DNA from: Hymenobacter sp. YIM 151858-1
GTDB lineage: Bacteria; Bacteroidota; Bacteroidia; Cytophagales; Hymenobacteraceae
NCBI RefSeq assembly: GCF_025979705.1
Contig: NZ_CP110136.1
Location: 620,001 to 684,000 of the forward strand
Length of the DNA stretch: 64,000 bases
Reading direction: 5' to 3'
Of this stretch, positions 51,723 through 60,651 are shown one piece after another. The notes below the pieces were generated by a model, which was not told where the DNA came from, searched no databases, and was given only the letters and a program-made list of their open reading frames with translations. The number at the start of each line of letters is the position of its first letter. Within the stretch, counting starts at the first letter, position 1. A program made the translations under genes and the position numbers.

Positions 51723-52442
51723 TTACGGGAGCGAATCGTAGTAGGCCAGCAATTTGGCTACGTCGGCCTCCGCGTTCAGTTTCAGGCGCTGCTGCTCGAT
51801 GAAAGCCTGCAGGGCAGCTGCGTGGGTTTTGCCTAGCGCTTCGAGCACGGAGCGGCTGGTCAGCCGAACCGGCGTCAGGGTGTTATCGGAGTGCTTGATG
51901 TAGTAGGCGTTCATGTCGTGCCAGGCCGAGCCTTTGGTGCCGGCGAGCGAGGGCGAGTTGCCGTGCTGAAACACCGCCCGGGTGCGGTGGCGCAGCAGGG
52001 CGGTGCGGCCGGCATCGTAGCGTACGTCCCAAAACGTGGCGCGCAGGGCGGGCTTATCGGCCTTGATGTCGGGGTACAGCCGAAAGGTAAACTGCTCGCC
52101 CCGCGCCGAATCACCCAGGGTAAATTCCTTTACCTGCGCCATCATCACCTCCACCGAGTCGCCGGTGGGGCGGCGTACCAGCAGGCGGTTTTGGGCGAGG
52201 TCGTACTTCAGCAGGGCGCGCCGCGGGCCCAGGCTGGTGCCAACAAGCCGGCCGCTCGTCCAGTGCGTAAACAAAAATGGGCTGCCGGTGGTGGCCGAGC
52301 GCGCGGCCGCACCCTTGCCCTTGGCTAACTCGCTATCCAGGATATCGGCGTTGGTGGGGGCGGTGAGGCCGGCGCGCGTTTGGGCCCACGCGGGGGCGTG
52401 GGCCAGCGCCGCCAGCAGCACGAGCAGGAGGGCACGGTTCAT
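51723..52442 (-). CDS. Secreted hypothetical protein
   Basis: A 239-residue protein with a signal peptide (LLLVLLAALAHAPAWAQ) and a mature region with alternating strands (RALLKYDLAQNRLLVRRPTGDSVEV, FTFRLYPDI). It has the look of the widespread Bacteroidota exported proteins of unknown function in which a short N-terminal segment is followed by a beta-rich core and a helical C-terminus. There is no lipobox. It stands alone, convergent with nothing and divergent from the GNAT gene. Confidence 0.75.
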   Translation of the reverse strand: MNRALLLVLLAALAHAPAWAQTRAGLTAPTNADILDSELAKGKGAAARSATTGSPFLFTHWTSGRLVGTSLGPRRALLKYDLAQNRLLVRRPTGDSVEVMMAQVKEFTLGDSARGEQFTFRLYPDIKADKPALRATFWDVRYDAGRTALLRHRTRAVFQHGNSPSLAGTKGSAWHDMNAYYIKHSDNTLTPVRLTSRSVLEALGKTHAAALQAFIEQQRLKLNAEADVAKLLAYYDSLP

Positions 52443-52622
52443 GGGTTGCTGAATTTGTGGGAGGAGGTAGGCGTGCTGAGTTAAGGTAAAGAATAAACAA
52501 GTTTTTTAATATAGCGACGGGGTAGCCCGGAGAAAGCGTTTTCAGGGTAACGCTGCGGCGTTGTGATGCTAAGGCGGTGCAGCAAAGCTGGCGCCAGTGG
52601 CACCCCCGTTTTTCTAACAGCC

Positions 52623-53447
52623 ATGGTATTTTCTGATCAGGACCTAGCCCGCCGGCTCGAACGCGCCGAGGGCCGCAGCAACGCCAGCTTTGTGGAAGCC
52701 CGTGCGCAACTGTTCCCAAACAGCGGCGCGCAGTGGCTGGAGGTAGCCGGCGCCTACGCCATGTTCGATGGGCCCGAGTCGCCGCTTACCCAAACCTTTG
52801 GCCTGGGCTTGTTTGGGCCCGTGGGCGAAGCCGAACTGACCAGGCTGGAACAGTTTTTTGCGCAGCGCGAAGCACCCGTGTGCCACGAGGTAAGCCCCAT
52901 GGCCGATGGCGCCTTGCTGGCCTTGCTGCCCGCCCGCGGCTACGTGCCCATCGAGTACACCAGTGTGCTGTACCTCCCGCTGGCGCAAGGCGCGTTGGCT
53001 ACCGGTACCGTGCCCGGCTCCCGGGTGCAAACCCGCGTGGTGCCCCCAACCGAGGCCGATGCGTGGGTAACGACCCTGGCCCAAGGTTGGAGCACCGAAA
53101 TGGACAACGCCGAAGCCTTTATGCATGACTTCGGCCGCATTAATGCCCACAGCGCGGGCTACTCGGCTTACCTGGCCGAACTCGACGGCGTGCCCATTGC
53201 GGCCGGCGGTATGTATGTGCACGGTGGCGTGGCCCTGCTGGCCGGTGCCACCACGGTGCCGCACGGCCGCCGGCAAGGTGGGCAGCAGGCCTTGCTGCAC
53301 GCGCGCCTGCGCGATGCCGCCGCACAAGGCTGCTCGTTGGCTATGATGGGCGCCCTGCCGGGCAGCCAGTCGCAGCGCAACGCCGAAAAGCACGGCTTCC
53401 GGATTGCCTACACCCGCATAAAGTGGCAGCTGCCGCCCCGGCCCTAG
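52623..53447 (+). CDS. GNAT family N-acetyltransferase
   Basis: A 274-residue protein. The C-terminal half has the acetyl-CoA fold: AYLAELDGVPIAAGGMYVHGGVALLAGATTVPHGRRQGGQQALLHARL, where RRQGGQ is the Q/RxxGxG/A phosphate loop, and GSQSQRNAEKHGFRIAY at the end. The N-terminal half is a degenerate GNAT-like domain. The stop codon is TAG within a CCTAGG, and the gene is convergent with the fourth Usp gene, eight bases away. ATG 52623 starts the conserved part. Confidence 0.88.
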   Translation: MVFSDQDLARRLERAEGRSNASFVEARAQLFPNSGAQWLEVAGAYAMFDGPESPLTQTFGLGLFGPVGEAELTRLEQFFAQREAPVCHEVSPMADGALLALLPARGYVPIEYTSVLYLPLAQGALATGTVPGSRVQTRVVPPTEADAWVTTLAQGWSTEMDNAEAFMHDFGRINAHSAGYSAYLAELDGVPIAAGGMYVHGGVALLAGATTVPHGRRQGGQQALLHARLRDAAAQGCSLAMMGALPGSQSQRNAEKHGFRIAYTRIKWQLPPRP

Positions 53448-53455
53448 GTGGTTTG

Positions 53456-54301
53456 CTAGGTGTGCAGGGTAAGCACCGGCGGGGCGGCGTGCACGGCTAC
53501 GCTCTCGGCGGTGTTGTTGTGCAGCATATGGCTAAGGCCGGTGTGCGCGTGCGTGAGCATCACCACCAAATCGGCGTGGGCCTGCTCCACAAAGCGCGGT
53601 ATGCCAATGCTCACCTTCGGCGCGTCAATCACGTCGGGCTCGTAGTGCTGCAGCTGGTGGCGGCGGGCAAACGCGTTGATGCGCGCCAGCACGGCGGCGT
53701 CGCGGTCGTGCGAGGGCACCACGTCGAGCAGGTGCAGGGTGGCTTCGGGGAAGGCCGCCTGAATTTGCTTGAGACTGGGCACCACGCGGTCGGCCTCGGC
53801 CGAGAAATCGGAGGCAAACACGATGTGCTGCACCTTGAAATCGGGGGCGGGCTGCTTCACGGTAAGCACCGGGCAGGGTGCGGTACGAATCAGCCGCTGC
53901 GAGGTGGTTTCGGTGAATAGGCGCGTCCAGTCGCGGGGTTCCTCGGCGCCCATCACCACCAAATCAATGTCGCGCTCCTCGATTACCTCCATGATGGCGT
54001 CTTCGAGCGAAGCGGTATGGATCAGGTCCTGCACCTCCACGCCTTCCACGCGGCGCTGCGCCTCGGCAATGAGCTCGTACATGCGGTGCTTAACTACTTG
54101 CAGCAACTTAATGGCGTACAAGTCGTTGAGGGTGCCGCCGCCCGCCGGCCCGCCCGACGAAACCACCCCGCCGCCGGCCGGCATATCCACCACGTGGAGC
54201 AGGGTAACGTGGCCGCCCGTGCGTTGGGCGAGTTGCAGGGCTACCTCAAAAGCATTGTGCGCTTTGGGCGTAAAATCGGTGGGTACGAGGATGTTCTTCA
54301 T
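53456..54301 (-). CDS. Tandem-domain universal stress protein
   Basis: A 281-residue protein with two Usp domains. It starts MKNILVPTDFTPKAHNAFEVALQLAQ, the standard Usp first strand and helix. The first domain has an extended loop (residues 50-70) rich in Gly and Pro and an IDLVVMGAEE strand. The second starts QHIVFASDFSAEADRVVPSLK. It differs more from the trio at 23-26 kb than they do from each other. Start ATG 54301; the longer frame upstream is not supported. Confidence 0.9.
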   Translation of the reverse strand: MKNILVPTDFTPKAHNAFEVALQLAQRTGGHVTLLHVVDMPAGGGVVSSGGPAGGGTLNDLYAIKLLQVVKHRMYELIAEAQRRVEGVEVQDLIHTASLEDAIMEVIEERDIDLVVMGAEEPRDWTRLFTETTSQRLIRTAPCPVLTVKQPAPDFKVQHIVFASDFSAEADRVVPSLKQIQAAFPEATLHLLDVVPSHDRDAAVLARINAFARRHQLQHYEPDVIDAPKVSIGIPRFVEQAHADLVVMLTHAHTGLSHMLHNNTAESVAVHAAPPVLTLHT

Positions 54302-54583
54302 GGGCCAGGGCAAGCTTAATAGGAAGTACCGCGTCCGGAACGCCCACGCCGAGCGCACTGGATTTCGTGTATAATATAGTTATTTATTTGGATATTAAAA
54401 CGAGTTGCAGGCGGTTCGGCTTAAACAGTTTTTTGCTTCGGCTGCGGCCTTTTGCGCCGGGAGCAAGCCCTAGGTGCGCCAGGCCCAGCCGGAGCCTGGG
54501 AGCCGGCCCGAAGAAATAGCTGTTCAATTTTCGGTTGCCGGCCCTTGGGTGGCGCGTCTACTTTCGCCCAAAATCCCACGAGC

Positions 54584-55363
54584 ATGACACCATCCAACGC
54601 GCAGCTATTCCGGGAGCTGCACCACCACGCCGAGCCCCTGCTGTTGCCCAACGCCTGGGATGCCCGCAGCGCCGCCACCTACCAGGAGCTGGACTTTCGG
54701 GCCGTAGGCACGTCGAGCGCCGCTATTGCCGGCATGCTGGGCTACGCCGATGGCGAGCAAATGCCCTTCGCTGATCTGCGGTTTGTAGTGGCGCGCATTT
54801 GCCAGGCGGTGCAAGTGCCCGTTACGGTTGATGTGGAAGCCGGCTACAGCCGCGACGCCACGCAGGTGTGCGCCAACGTGGCTCAGCTCGCCGAGCTGGG
54901 TGTGGTCGGCATCAACATCGAAGACTCGGTGGTAAGCAACGGGCACCGACAGCTAGTGCCCGCCGCCGTGTTTGCTGAGCTGCTGTACCAACTCAAAAGC
55001 TATCTGGCGGCGCGCGGCTTGGAGGTGTTCATCAACGCCCGCACCGATACGTACCTGCTCGGCACGGCCCAGCCCTTAGCCGAAACCAGCCAACGCGCCC
55101 AAGCCTACGAGCAAGCCGGCGCCGATGGCCTGTTTGTGCCGGGTCTAACTGACCTAGGCGAGATGCGTCAGCTGGCCGCCAGCACCGCCTTGCCCCTGAA
55201 CGTGATGTGCCTGCCCAACTTGCCCGATTTCGGCGAGCTGCAGCAAGCCGGGGTGCGGCGCATCAGCATGGGCAATTTCGCCTTTGAGCACCTAGGGCGC
55301 GTGCATGCGCAAGCCATGGCTACGCTGCGCTCCGAGCAAAACTTTGCGACCTTGTTCCGATGA
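54584..55363 (+). CDS. Isocitrate lyase/PEP mutase family protein
   Basis: A 259-residue TIM-barrel enzyme acting on carbon-carbon or carbon-phosphorus bonds. Family markers are LLLPNAWDARSAATYQELDFRAVGTSSAAIA, VPVTVDVEAGYSR with the metal-binding Asp, VVGINIEDSV, and FINARTDTYL. The class contains PEP phosphomutases, methylisocitrate lyases and oxaloacetate hydrolases; the substrate cannot be fixed here. ATG 54584 fits the family start. The stop overlaps the ada start in an ATGA, so the three genes 54584-56980 probably form one operon. Confidence 0.92.
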   Translation: MTPSNAQLFRELHHHAEPLLLPNAWDARSAATYQELDFRAVGTSSAAIAGMLGYADGEQMPFADLRFVVARICQAVQVPVTVDVEAGYSRDATQVCANVAQLAELGVVGINIEDSVVSNGHRQLVPAAVFAELLYQLKSYLAARGLEVFINARTDTYLLGTAQPLAETSQRAQAYEQAGADGLFVPGLTDLGEMRQLAASTALPLNVMCLPNLPDFGELQQAGVRRISMGNFAFEHLGRVHAQAMATLRSEQNFATLFR

Positions 55364-56421
55364 TTGCCGACCCCGCGCTGACCCACGAGTACTACCGCGC
55401 CCTGGTAGCCAAGGATGTAGCCTACGAGGGCACGTTTATCGCCGCCGTGAAAACCACGGGCATTTTCTGCCGGCCCACTTGCACGGCCCGCAAACCCAAG
55501 CCCGAAAACGTGGAGTTTTACGGCACTACCAAAGAGGCCTTGGTGCGCGGCTACCGGCCCTGCAAAGTGTGTACGCCCCTAGGCAAGCGCGGCGAGGCAC
55601 CGGCCTTTATCGGCGAGCTGCTGCAGGAAGTACACGCCCGGCCCGCCGCCAAAATCAACGACCGGGAGCTGCGCCGCCGCGGCCTCGAGCCCAGCATGTT
55701 GCGCCGCTGGTTTCTGAAGCATCACGGCCTCACGTTTCAAGCCTACCAACGCATGGTGCGCATCAATACCGCATTCAAGAAAATACAGGAAGGCGAGTCG
55801 GTAACAGCTGCCGCCTTCGATGCCGGCTACGAGTCGCTGAGCGGTTTTCAGGATTCGTTTAAAGCGGTATTCGGCGTGGCGCCTTCCAACAGCCGCGCGC
55901 AGCGGGTTATCGATCTGCTGCGTTTCGAAACGCCCCTAGGTCCCATGATTGCCTGCGCGGTGGAGGAGGGGATATGCCTGCTCGAATTCACCGACCGCAA
56001 AATGCTCGAAACCGAGCTGAAGGCCTTGGCTAAGCTGCTGAACGCCTCCGTTGTGCAGGGGCCAAACCCGCACTTTGCCACGCTGCGGGCTGAGCTGGAA
56101 GAGTACTTTGCCGGTAGGCGGCGCACCTTTTCGGTGCCGCTGCACGCGCCCGGTACGCCGTTTCAGCAGCGCGTGTGGGAGCAGCTCCAAACCATTGCCT
56201 ACGGCAGCACCCGCTCGTACCTGCAGCAGGCCAACGCCCTGGCGCAACCTGGTGCTGTGCGCGCCGTGGCGGCAGCCAACGGCATGAACCGCATTTCCAT
56301 CCTCATTCCGTGCCACCGCGTTATCGGCGCCGATGGCAAGCTTACGGGCTACGGCGGGGGCTTGTGGCGCAAAAAGTGGCTGCTCGAGCTGGAGCGGCAA
56401 ACTCCCCAACTGGCCTTGTAA
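55360..56421 (+). CDS. ada: Ada-type bifunctional DNA methylation repair protein and activator
   Basis: Repairs alkylated DNA by moving methyl groups to its own cysteines and acts as transcription activator when methylated. The 353 residues hold an Ada zinc domain with Cys37, Cys41, Cys68 and Cys71 (FCRPTC, PCKVC), an AraC-type helix-turn-helix (about 100-175, SVTAAAFDAGYESLSGFQDSF) and a C-terminal methyltransferase domain with the acceptor Cys318 in IPCHRV. Domain order and length are as in E. coli Ada. It overlaps the PEP-mutase-family gene upstream and precedes the DinB-like gene by 10 bases. Confidence 0.95.
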   Translation: MIADPALTHEYYRALVAKDVAYEGTFIAAVKTTGIFCRPTCTARKPKPENVEFYGTTKEALVRGYRPCKVCTPLGKRGEAPAFIGELLQEVHARPAAKINDRELRRRGLEPSMLRRWFLKHHGLTFQAYQRMVRINTAFKKIQEGESVTAAAFDAGYESLSGFQDSFKAVFGVAPSNSRAQRVIDLLRFETPLGPMIACAVEEGICLLEFTDRKMLETELKALAKLLNASVVQGPNPHFATLRAELEEYFAGRRRTFSVPLHAPGTPFQQRVWEQLQTIAYGSTRSYLQQANALAQPGAVRAVAAANGMNRISILIPCHRVIGADGKLTGYGGGLWRKKWLLELERQTPQLAL

Positions 56422-56431
56422 CTTGGCGCCC

Positions 56432-56980
56432 ATGAACTACCGCACCACCCGCCCCGCCGCCACCGAGTTCGGCGCCTACTACGCGCGCTACATCAGCCTG
56501 ATTCCGGACGGCGCCGACCCCGTGCAGCAGCTGCGCAACCAGCAAACCGAGCTGAAGCAAATGATTGGCAGCCTCTCCGACGAGCAGGCCTTGCTGCGCT
56601 ATGCACCCGGCAAGTGGAGCATCAAGGAAACGCTGCTGCACATCATCGATACGGAGCGCATTTTCGCTTACCGCGCCCTGCGCGTAGGCCGCGGCGACAA
56701 GCAGTCATTGCCCGGTTTCGAGCAGGACGAGTACGTGGTAACCTCCGGTGCCGACGCCCGCTCTCTTGCCAGCCTGCTAGCCGAGTACGACGCCGTGCGC
56801 GCCGCCACCTTGAGTTTATTTGAATCGTTCGGACCTGAGGCGTACGAGCAGCAAGGCACGGCTAGCAACCAGCCCATAACGGTGCGTGCTTTGGCCTACA
56901 TTACCGCCGGCCACGAGGCCCACCACCTGCAGCTGTGGCGCGAGCGTAGCCTGCCGCTTTTGCAAACCGCTCAGGCGTAG
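56432..56980 (+). CDS. DinB-like four-helix-bundle protein
   Basis: A 182-residue metal-dependent four-helix-bundle protein of the DinB/YfiT type, unrelated to polymerase IV. The metal-binding His residues are seen in SIKETLLHIIDTERIF and in TAGHEAHHLQLW. Members often act as thiol-dependent transferases with small thiol cofactors. ATG 56432 begins after a 10-base gap from ada, so the gene belongs to the same operon. The role in alkylation stress is inferred from that link. Confidence 0.92.
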   Translation: MNYRTTRPAATEFGAYYARYISLIPDGADPVQQLRNQQTELKQMIGSLSDEQALLRYAPGKWSIKETLLHIIDTERIFAYRALRVGRGDKQSLPGFEQDEYVVTSGADARSLASLLAEYDAVRAATLSLFESFGPEAYEQQGTASNQPITVRALAYITAGHEAHHLQLWRERSLPLLQTAQA

Positions 56981-57006
56981 GTGGGTTTTCCTAGGTCGTG
57001 ATGGGG

Positions 57007-57163
57007 CGCGGCTGTAGCGCGGACTTTGTAGTCCGCGTCCACAGATAGTAAAATCAATCGTAGCGCCGGCTTCAGCCCGCTCTACATCGTGCGGCACCTA
57101 GTGCCCAAACGATTGAGAATACTATCTGTGGACGCGGACTACAAAGTCCGCGCTACAGCCGCG
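57007..57163. repeat. Perfect 44-bp inverted repeat element
   Basis: The arms at 57007-57050 and 57120-57163 are perfectly complementary over 44 bases. Each arm is also a palindrome on its own (CGCGGACT-TTGT-AGTCCGCG). The 69-base centre has CAATCG (57055) facing CGATTG (57111). It lies between the convergent DinB-like and lipase genes. It is a MITE-like or terminator-like element with relatives at 60265 and 40830. Confidence 0.9.
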
Positions 57164-57180
57164 CTACTGCGGTGCCGCAC

Positions 57181-58281
57181 CTAGGGCAATTGCTCAGCCA
57201 GGTACAGGTATGGCAAGAACAAGTGGTGCCCGAATATGCGCTTGGGGTCGTCGGGGAAACGGCGGTAGTACTCGGCCGTGGGCTGCAGCACCACGGGCCG
57301 GCCGGTGCGCACGTAGTTATTGCTGGCGTAGTAGGTGCCCGGTTGGTACTCGGGCAACGTCTTGCGCACCTCGCGCGAGGCAAACGTACCCAGGTAGCGC
57401 TGGTAGTTGCGCTGGGCCTTGCGCGTAGGCTTATCGAGCTGCCGGTACACGTAGCCCAGCGCGAGTCGCTTGGGCAAAGTTTGCTTGCGAATGATGCCGC
57501 GGGCACCCACAAATGGATTGGTGGGGTTGAAGTCGGTGAGGGTTTGGATCGAAATGGGCGTTTCGGGCACCCAATCGGCCGCGTTTACCACGTTGAAGCC
57601 CCAGCCGCCATCGGGGCCGTAAGTTTGCGCTTCGTACTCGTAGGCGTACTGCAGGTTGCCGGGTTTCGGCGCAGCGCTGCAGTAGGTTTTCAGGCGTACA
57701 TCGGCGGGCAGCTCGCCGCGGCTTTGCAGGTTGCGCAGGTGCGAGGTAAGCAGGTAGGCAATGGCCCCGCCTTGGCTGTGCCCCAGCACCACCACATCCT
57801 TGGAACCGCGGCGGTAGCACGAGTCGATTTTGCTCACGATGTCACCGGCCATCGAGGCCATGCCCAGCAGCCAGCCCGCGTGCACGGCCGCCTGCGGGTG
57901 CTGGGCCAACTCGTACCGAAACGTGCGCTCCTTGCTGAGCCGCAGCTCGCCTTTGGCAGGCAGCATGGCCGCGTAAAAGTTTTCGAGCCAGCTCTCGTTG
58001 TTTTGGGTGGTGCCGCGCAGGCTCACCACCACCGTGCCGCGGCCGTTGCTCCACAGGTCCCAGCGGTTATCGAGGCCCACCACGGGCGAGCGGTACACCC
58101 GCCGAAACTGCTTGGGCGCGGCCACGCCGGCGTAGTACACTGAGTCGGTAGCTTGCCTCGACGACACCCGCAGCAACTCGATGTATTCCGCCTTGTCGAA
58201 ACCGGGTTGCAGGCGCTGCGCCAGGGTAGAGGGGGCGGTTAGCCCAAACAGGCAGCACACGAGCGGGAGCAAACGTTTCAT
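57181..58281 (-). CDS. Secreted lipase family protein (class 3-like alpha/beta hydrolase)
   Basis: A 366-residue exported hydrolase. A signal peptide (LLPLVCCLFGLTAPSTLAQ) is followed by an alpha/beta-hydrolase domain in which the nucleophile elbow is VVLGHSQGGAIAYLL (Ser at about 169). Upstream VVVSLRGTTQNNESWLENF holds the oxyanion-hole region, and DVRLKTYCSAAPKPGN the strand after the nucleophile, as in class 3 lipases. The natural ester substrate is not evident. ATG 58281 is set by the signal peptide. The stop lies inside a CCTAGG. Confidence 0.9.
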   Translation of the reverse strand: MKRLLPLVCCLFGLTAPSTLAQRLQPGFDKAEYIELLRVSSRQATDSVYYAGVAAPKQFRRVYRSPVVGLDNRWDLWSNGRGTVVVSLRGTTQNNESWLENFYAAMLPAKGELRLSKERTFRYELAQHPQAAVHAGWLLGMASMAGDIVSKIDSCYRRGSKDVVVLGHSQGGAIAYLLTSHLRNLQSRGELPADVRLKTYCSAAPKPGNLQYAYEYEAQTYGPDGGWGFNVVNAADWVPETPISIQTLTDFNPTNPFVGARGIIRKQTLPKRLALGYVYRQLDKPTRKAQRNYQRYLGTFASREVRKTLPEYQPGTYYASNNYVRTGRPVVLQPTAEYYRRFPDDPKRIFGHHLFLPYLYLAEQLP

Positions 58282-58567
58282 GGAGCACAGGGGTAGTAGC
58301 GTAATGCACTGAATACCCGCTCCACGGCAATAGGTTTGCGCGTAGCTGCGCTGTTGGGCTGCCCTGGTGTGGTGTGAAGGCGCAGCATCAGCCACGCAAT
58401 AAGTACTTAGCCACGGGCACAAAGCCTAGGTGTTAATCAGGGTTTTGATTGGCAGGCCCGACTCGCCAAGCGCCCGGTGCCGTAAAGGAATCCTGAGCAG
58501 CCACGCGGTGTTGCCGACATTGCGGCGCCAAACCCAGGGCTGCCGCTTACTCCTTCCGCTTTTTTGT

Positions 58568-60172
58568 ATGTCAGCAAATACGTTTTCCATAGATCAGGCC
58601 TCCTTCGAAAACTCCTTGGTTGAGGAGTTGCGCGGCGAGGCTACGTTTGATAAACAGCCGCGCCAGGTGCCCGGCTTTGCCTACTCGCGCGTGCAGCCCA
58701 CGCCCGTGCCCGATCCGCACCTGCTGGCCTGGTCCGACGACCTGGCCCGGTACCTAGGGCTCGAAAAACCCGCCGAGCGTGGCCCCGCCGTGGAGGTGCT
58801 GGCCGGCAACCGCGTAACCGAAACCATGAAGCCCTTTGCCGCCCGCTACGGCGGCCACCAGTTTGGCAGCTGGGCCGGCCAGCTCGGCGACGGCCGCGCC
58901 ATTTCGCTGGGCGAGCTGCGCGCTACTGATGGCAGCCCCTGGGAAATTCAGCTGAAGGGCGCGGGCCCCACGCCGTACTCGCGCCGTGCCGACGGCCGCG
59001 CCGTGCTGCGCTCGTCGGTGCGCGAGTTTTTGTGCTCCGAGGCCATGCACTACCTGGGCGTGCCCACCACCCGCGCCCTTAGCCTGGTAGGCACCGGCGC
59101 CAAAGTAGTGCGCGATATGTTCTATAACGGCAATCCGCAGGAGGAGCCCGGCGCCATTGTGGCCCGCGTAGCGCCCACGTTCGTGCGCTTTGGCAACTTC
59201 CAGATTTTTGCCGCCAACGGCGAAATGGATAACCTGCGCGAGCTGGCCAATTACGTAATTCGCCGGTACTACCCCGAGCTGGGCGAGCCGTCGGCGGAGG
59301 TGTACCTGCGCTGGTTTGAGGAGGTGAGCCGCCGCACCGCCGTCATGATTGCGCACTGGATGTCGGTGGGCTTTGTGCACGGGGTGATGAACACCGACAA
59401 CATGTCCATCCTGGGCCTCACCATCGACTACGGCCCCTACGGCTGGCTCGAGCCCTACGAACCCGACTGGACGCCCAACACCACCGATTTCAGCTACCGC
59501 CGCTACGCCTTTGGGCAGCAGCCGCAAGTGGCCCTCTGGAACCTGGTGCAGCTGGCCCGCGCTATTGCCCACCTCGTGCCCGACCCCGAGCAGCTGCGCC
59601 CCGGCCTCGACCTCTACGGCACTACCCTGGCCGAAACCATGCAGGCCATGATGCTGCGCAAGCTCGGCCTCACTACGCACGAAACCGCCGACGATCAGCA
59701 GCTGATCGAGGACATGCACCAGGTGTTGGTTGACGCCGTGATGGACATGACGCTGTTCTTCCGCAACCTCTCGCACCTGGCCCCCGCGTTGCTGCGCGAT
59801 GCCGCCAACGAAGAAACCCAGCTGCTCGAGTTCGTCGAAGCCAACTCCTACGCCCAACCCGGGTACGCCGGCCATACCGTGCTGGTGCAGTGGCTGCAGC
59901 GCTACCTGAAACGCCTGCGCCAGGAGCCCGCCACGCCCGAGGCCATTCGCGAAAGCATGCTGGCAGCCAACCCCAAGTATGTGTTGCGCAATTACCTGGC
60001 GCAAAAGGCCATCGAAGCCGCCGAAACCGGCGACTTATCGGTGCTGAACCGCTTGATGCAAGTGCTGAAAACGCCCTACGCCGAGCAGCCCGAGCACGAC
60101 GACTTAGCTGCCATGCGCCCCGATTGGGCCGCCTCCAAGCCCGGCTGCGCCACGCTTTCGTGCAGCTCTTAA
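58568..60172 (+). CDS. selO: Protein adenylyltransferase SelO (YdiU family)
   Basis: A pseudokinase-fold enzyme that transfers AMP to proteins and links to redox control. The 534 residues carry the SelO hallmarks: FAARYGGHQFGSWAGQLGDGRA near 95-116, EIQLKGAGPTPYSRRADGRAVLRSSVREFL, and VHGVMNTDNMSILGLTIDYGP around the catalytic and metal-binding residues. The C-terminus ends CATLSCSS, retaining the Cys that is selenocysteine in some eukaryotic versions. ATG 58568 (MSANTFS) starts the conserved part. It is monocistronic. Confidence 0.95.
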   Translation: MSANTFSIDQASFENSLVEELRGEATFDKQPRQVPGFAYSRVQPTPVPDPHLLAWSDDLARYLGLEKPAERGPAVEVLAGNRVTETMKPFAARYGGHQFGSWAGQLGDGRAISLGELRATDGSPWEIQLKGAGPTPYSRRADGRAVLRSSVREFLCSEAMHYLGVPTTRALSLVGTGAKVVRDMFYNGNPQEEPGAIVARVAPTFVRFGNFQIFAANGEMDNLRELANYVIRRYYPELGEPSAEVYLRWFEEVSRRTAVMIAHWMSVGFVHGVMNTDNMSILGLTIDYGPYGWLEPYEPDWTPNTTDFSYRRYAFGQQPQVALWNLVQLARAIAHLVPDPEQLRPGLDLYGTTLAETMQAMMLRKLGLTTHETADDQQLIEDMHQVLVDAVMDMTLFFRNLSHLAPALLRDAANEETQLLEFVEANSYAQPGYAGHTVLVQWLQRYLKRLRQEPATPEAIRESMLAANPKYVLRNYLAQKAIEAAETGDLSVLNRLMQVLKTPYAEQPEHDDLAAMRPDWAASKPGCATLSCSS

Positions 60173-60264
60173 GGCGCCGTTCCCGCCGCTGTCATTGCGA
60201 GCAAAGCGAAGCAATCGGTCCTGAGCCGGGCACAACCGTTCAGCTAGCAGCAACCGAAAAACAA

Positions 60265-60404
60265 GTAGCGCGGACTTTGGCTACGCCGACCTGCGGTTGT
60301 AGTCCGCGTCCCCGGATAGTAACTCCAATCAGCTGGACGATTGAGAATACTCTCTGCGGACGCGGACTACAACCGCAGGTCGGCGTAGCCAAAGCCCGCG
60401 CTAC
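60265..60404. repeat. Inverted repeat element with 47-bp arms
   Basis: The arms at 60265-60311 and 60358-60404 are complementary with one mismatch. The element shares GTAGCGCGGACTTTG, GTAGTCCGCGTCC and the central GATAGTA / CGATTGAGAATAC with the element at 57007 but carries an extra GGCTACGCCGACCTGCGGTT in each arm. Flanking pieces (60190-60215 and 60470-60505, GTCATTGCGAGC and complement) form an outer pair. This explains most of the 479-base gap before the dioxygenase gene. Confidence 0.9.
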
Positions 60405-60651
60405 TGCGTTCTGCTACGTCCTAGGTCGGTTTCGCTTAGTGCTGGGTGAGCAGTTGTGCCCTGCCCAGGACGGATTGCTTCGTCGTGCCTCCTCGCAATG
60501 ACAGCGTTGGGAACGGTACTTGCCAAGCTCGGCCGTTGCCACCCATTGCCGCCCGATTTCGTTATCAGCGGAGAAGCTTGCTGCCTCTTTGCCCTGCAAT
60601 CAGCGCAGTGCACCTAGGGCGCAAGCATCGGCCACCAAATACCCCGTGAGC

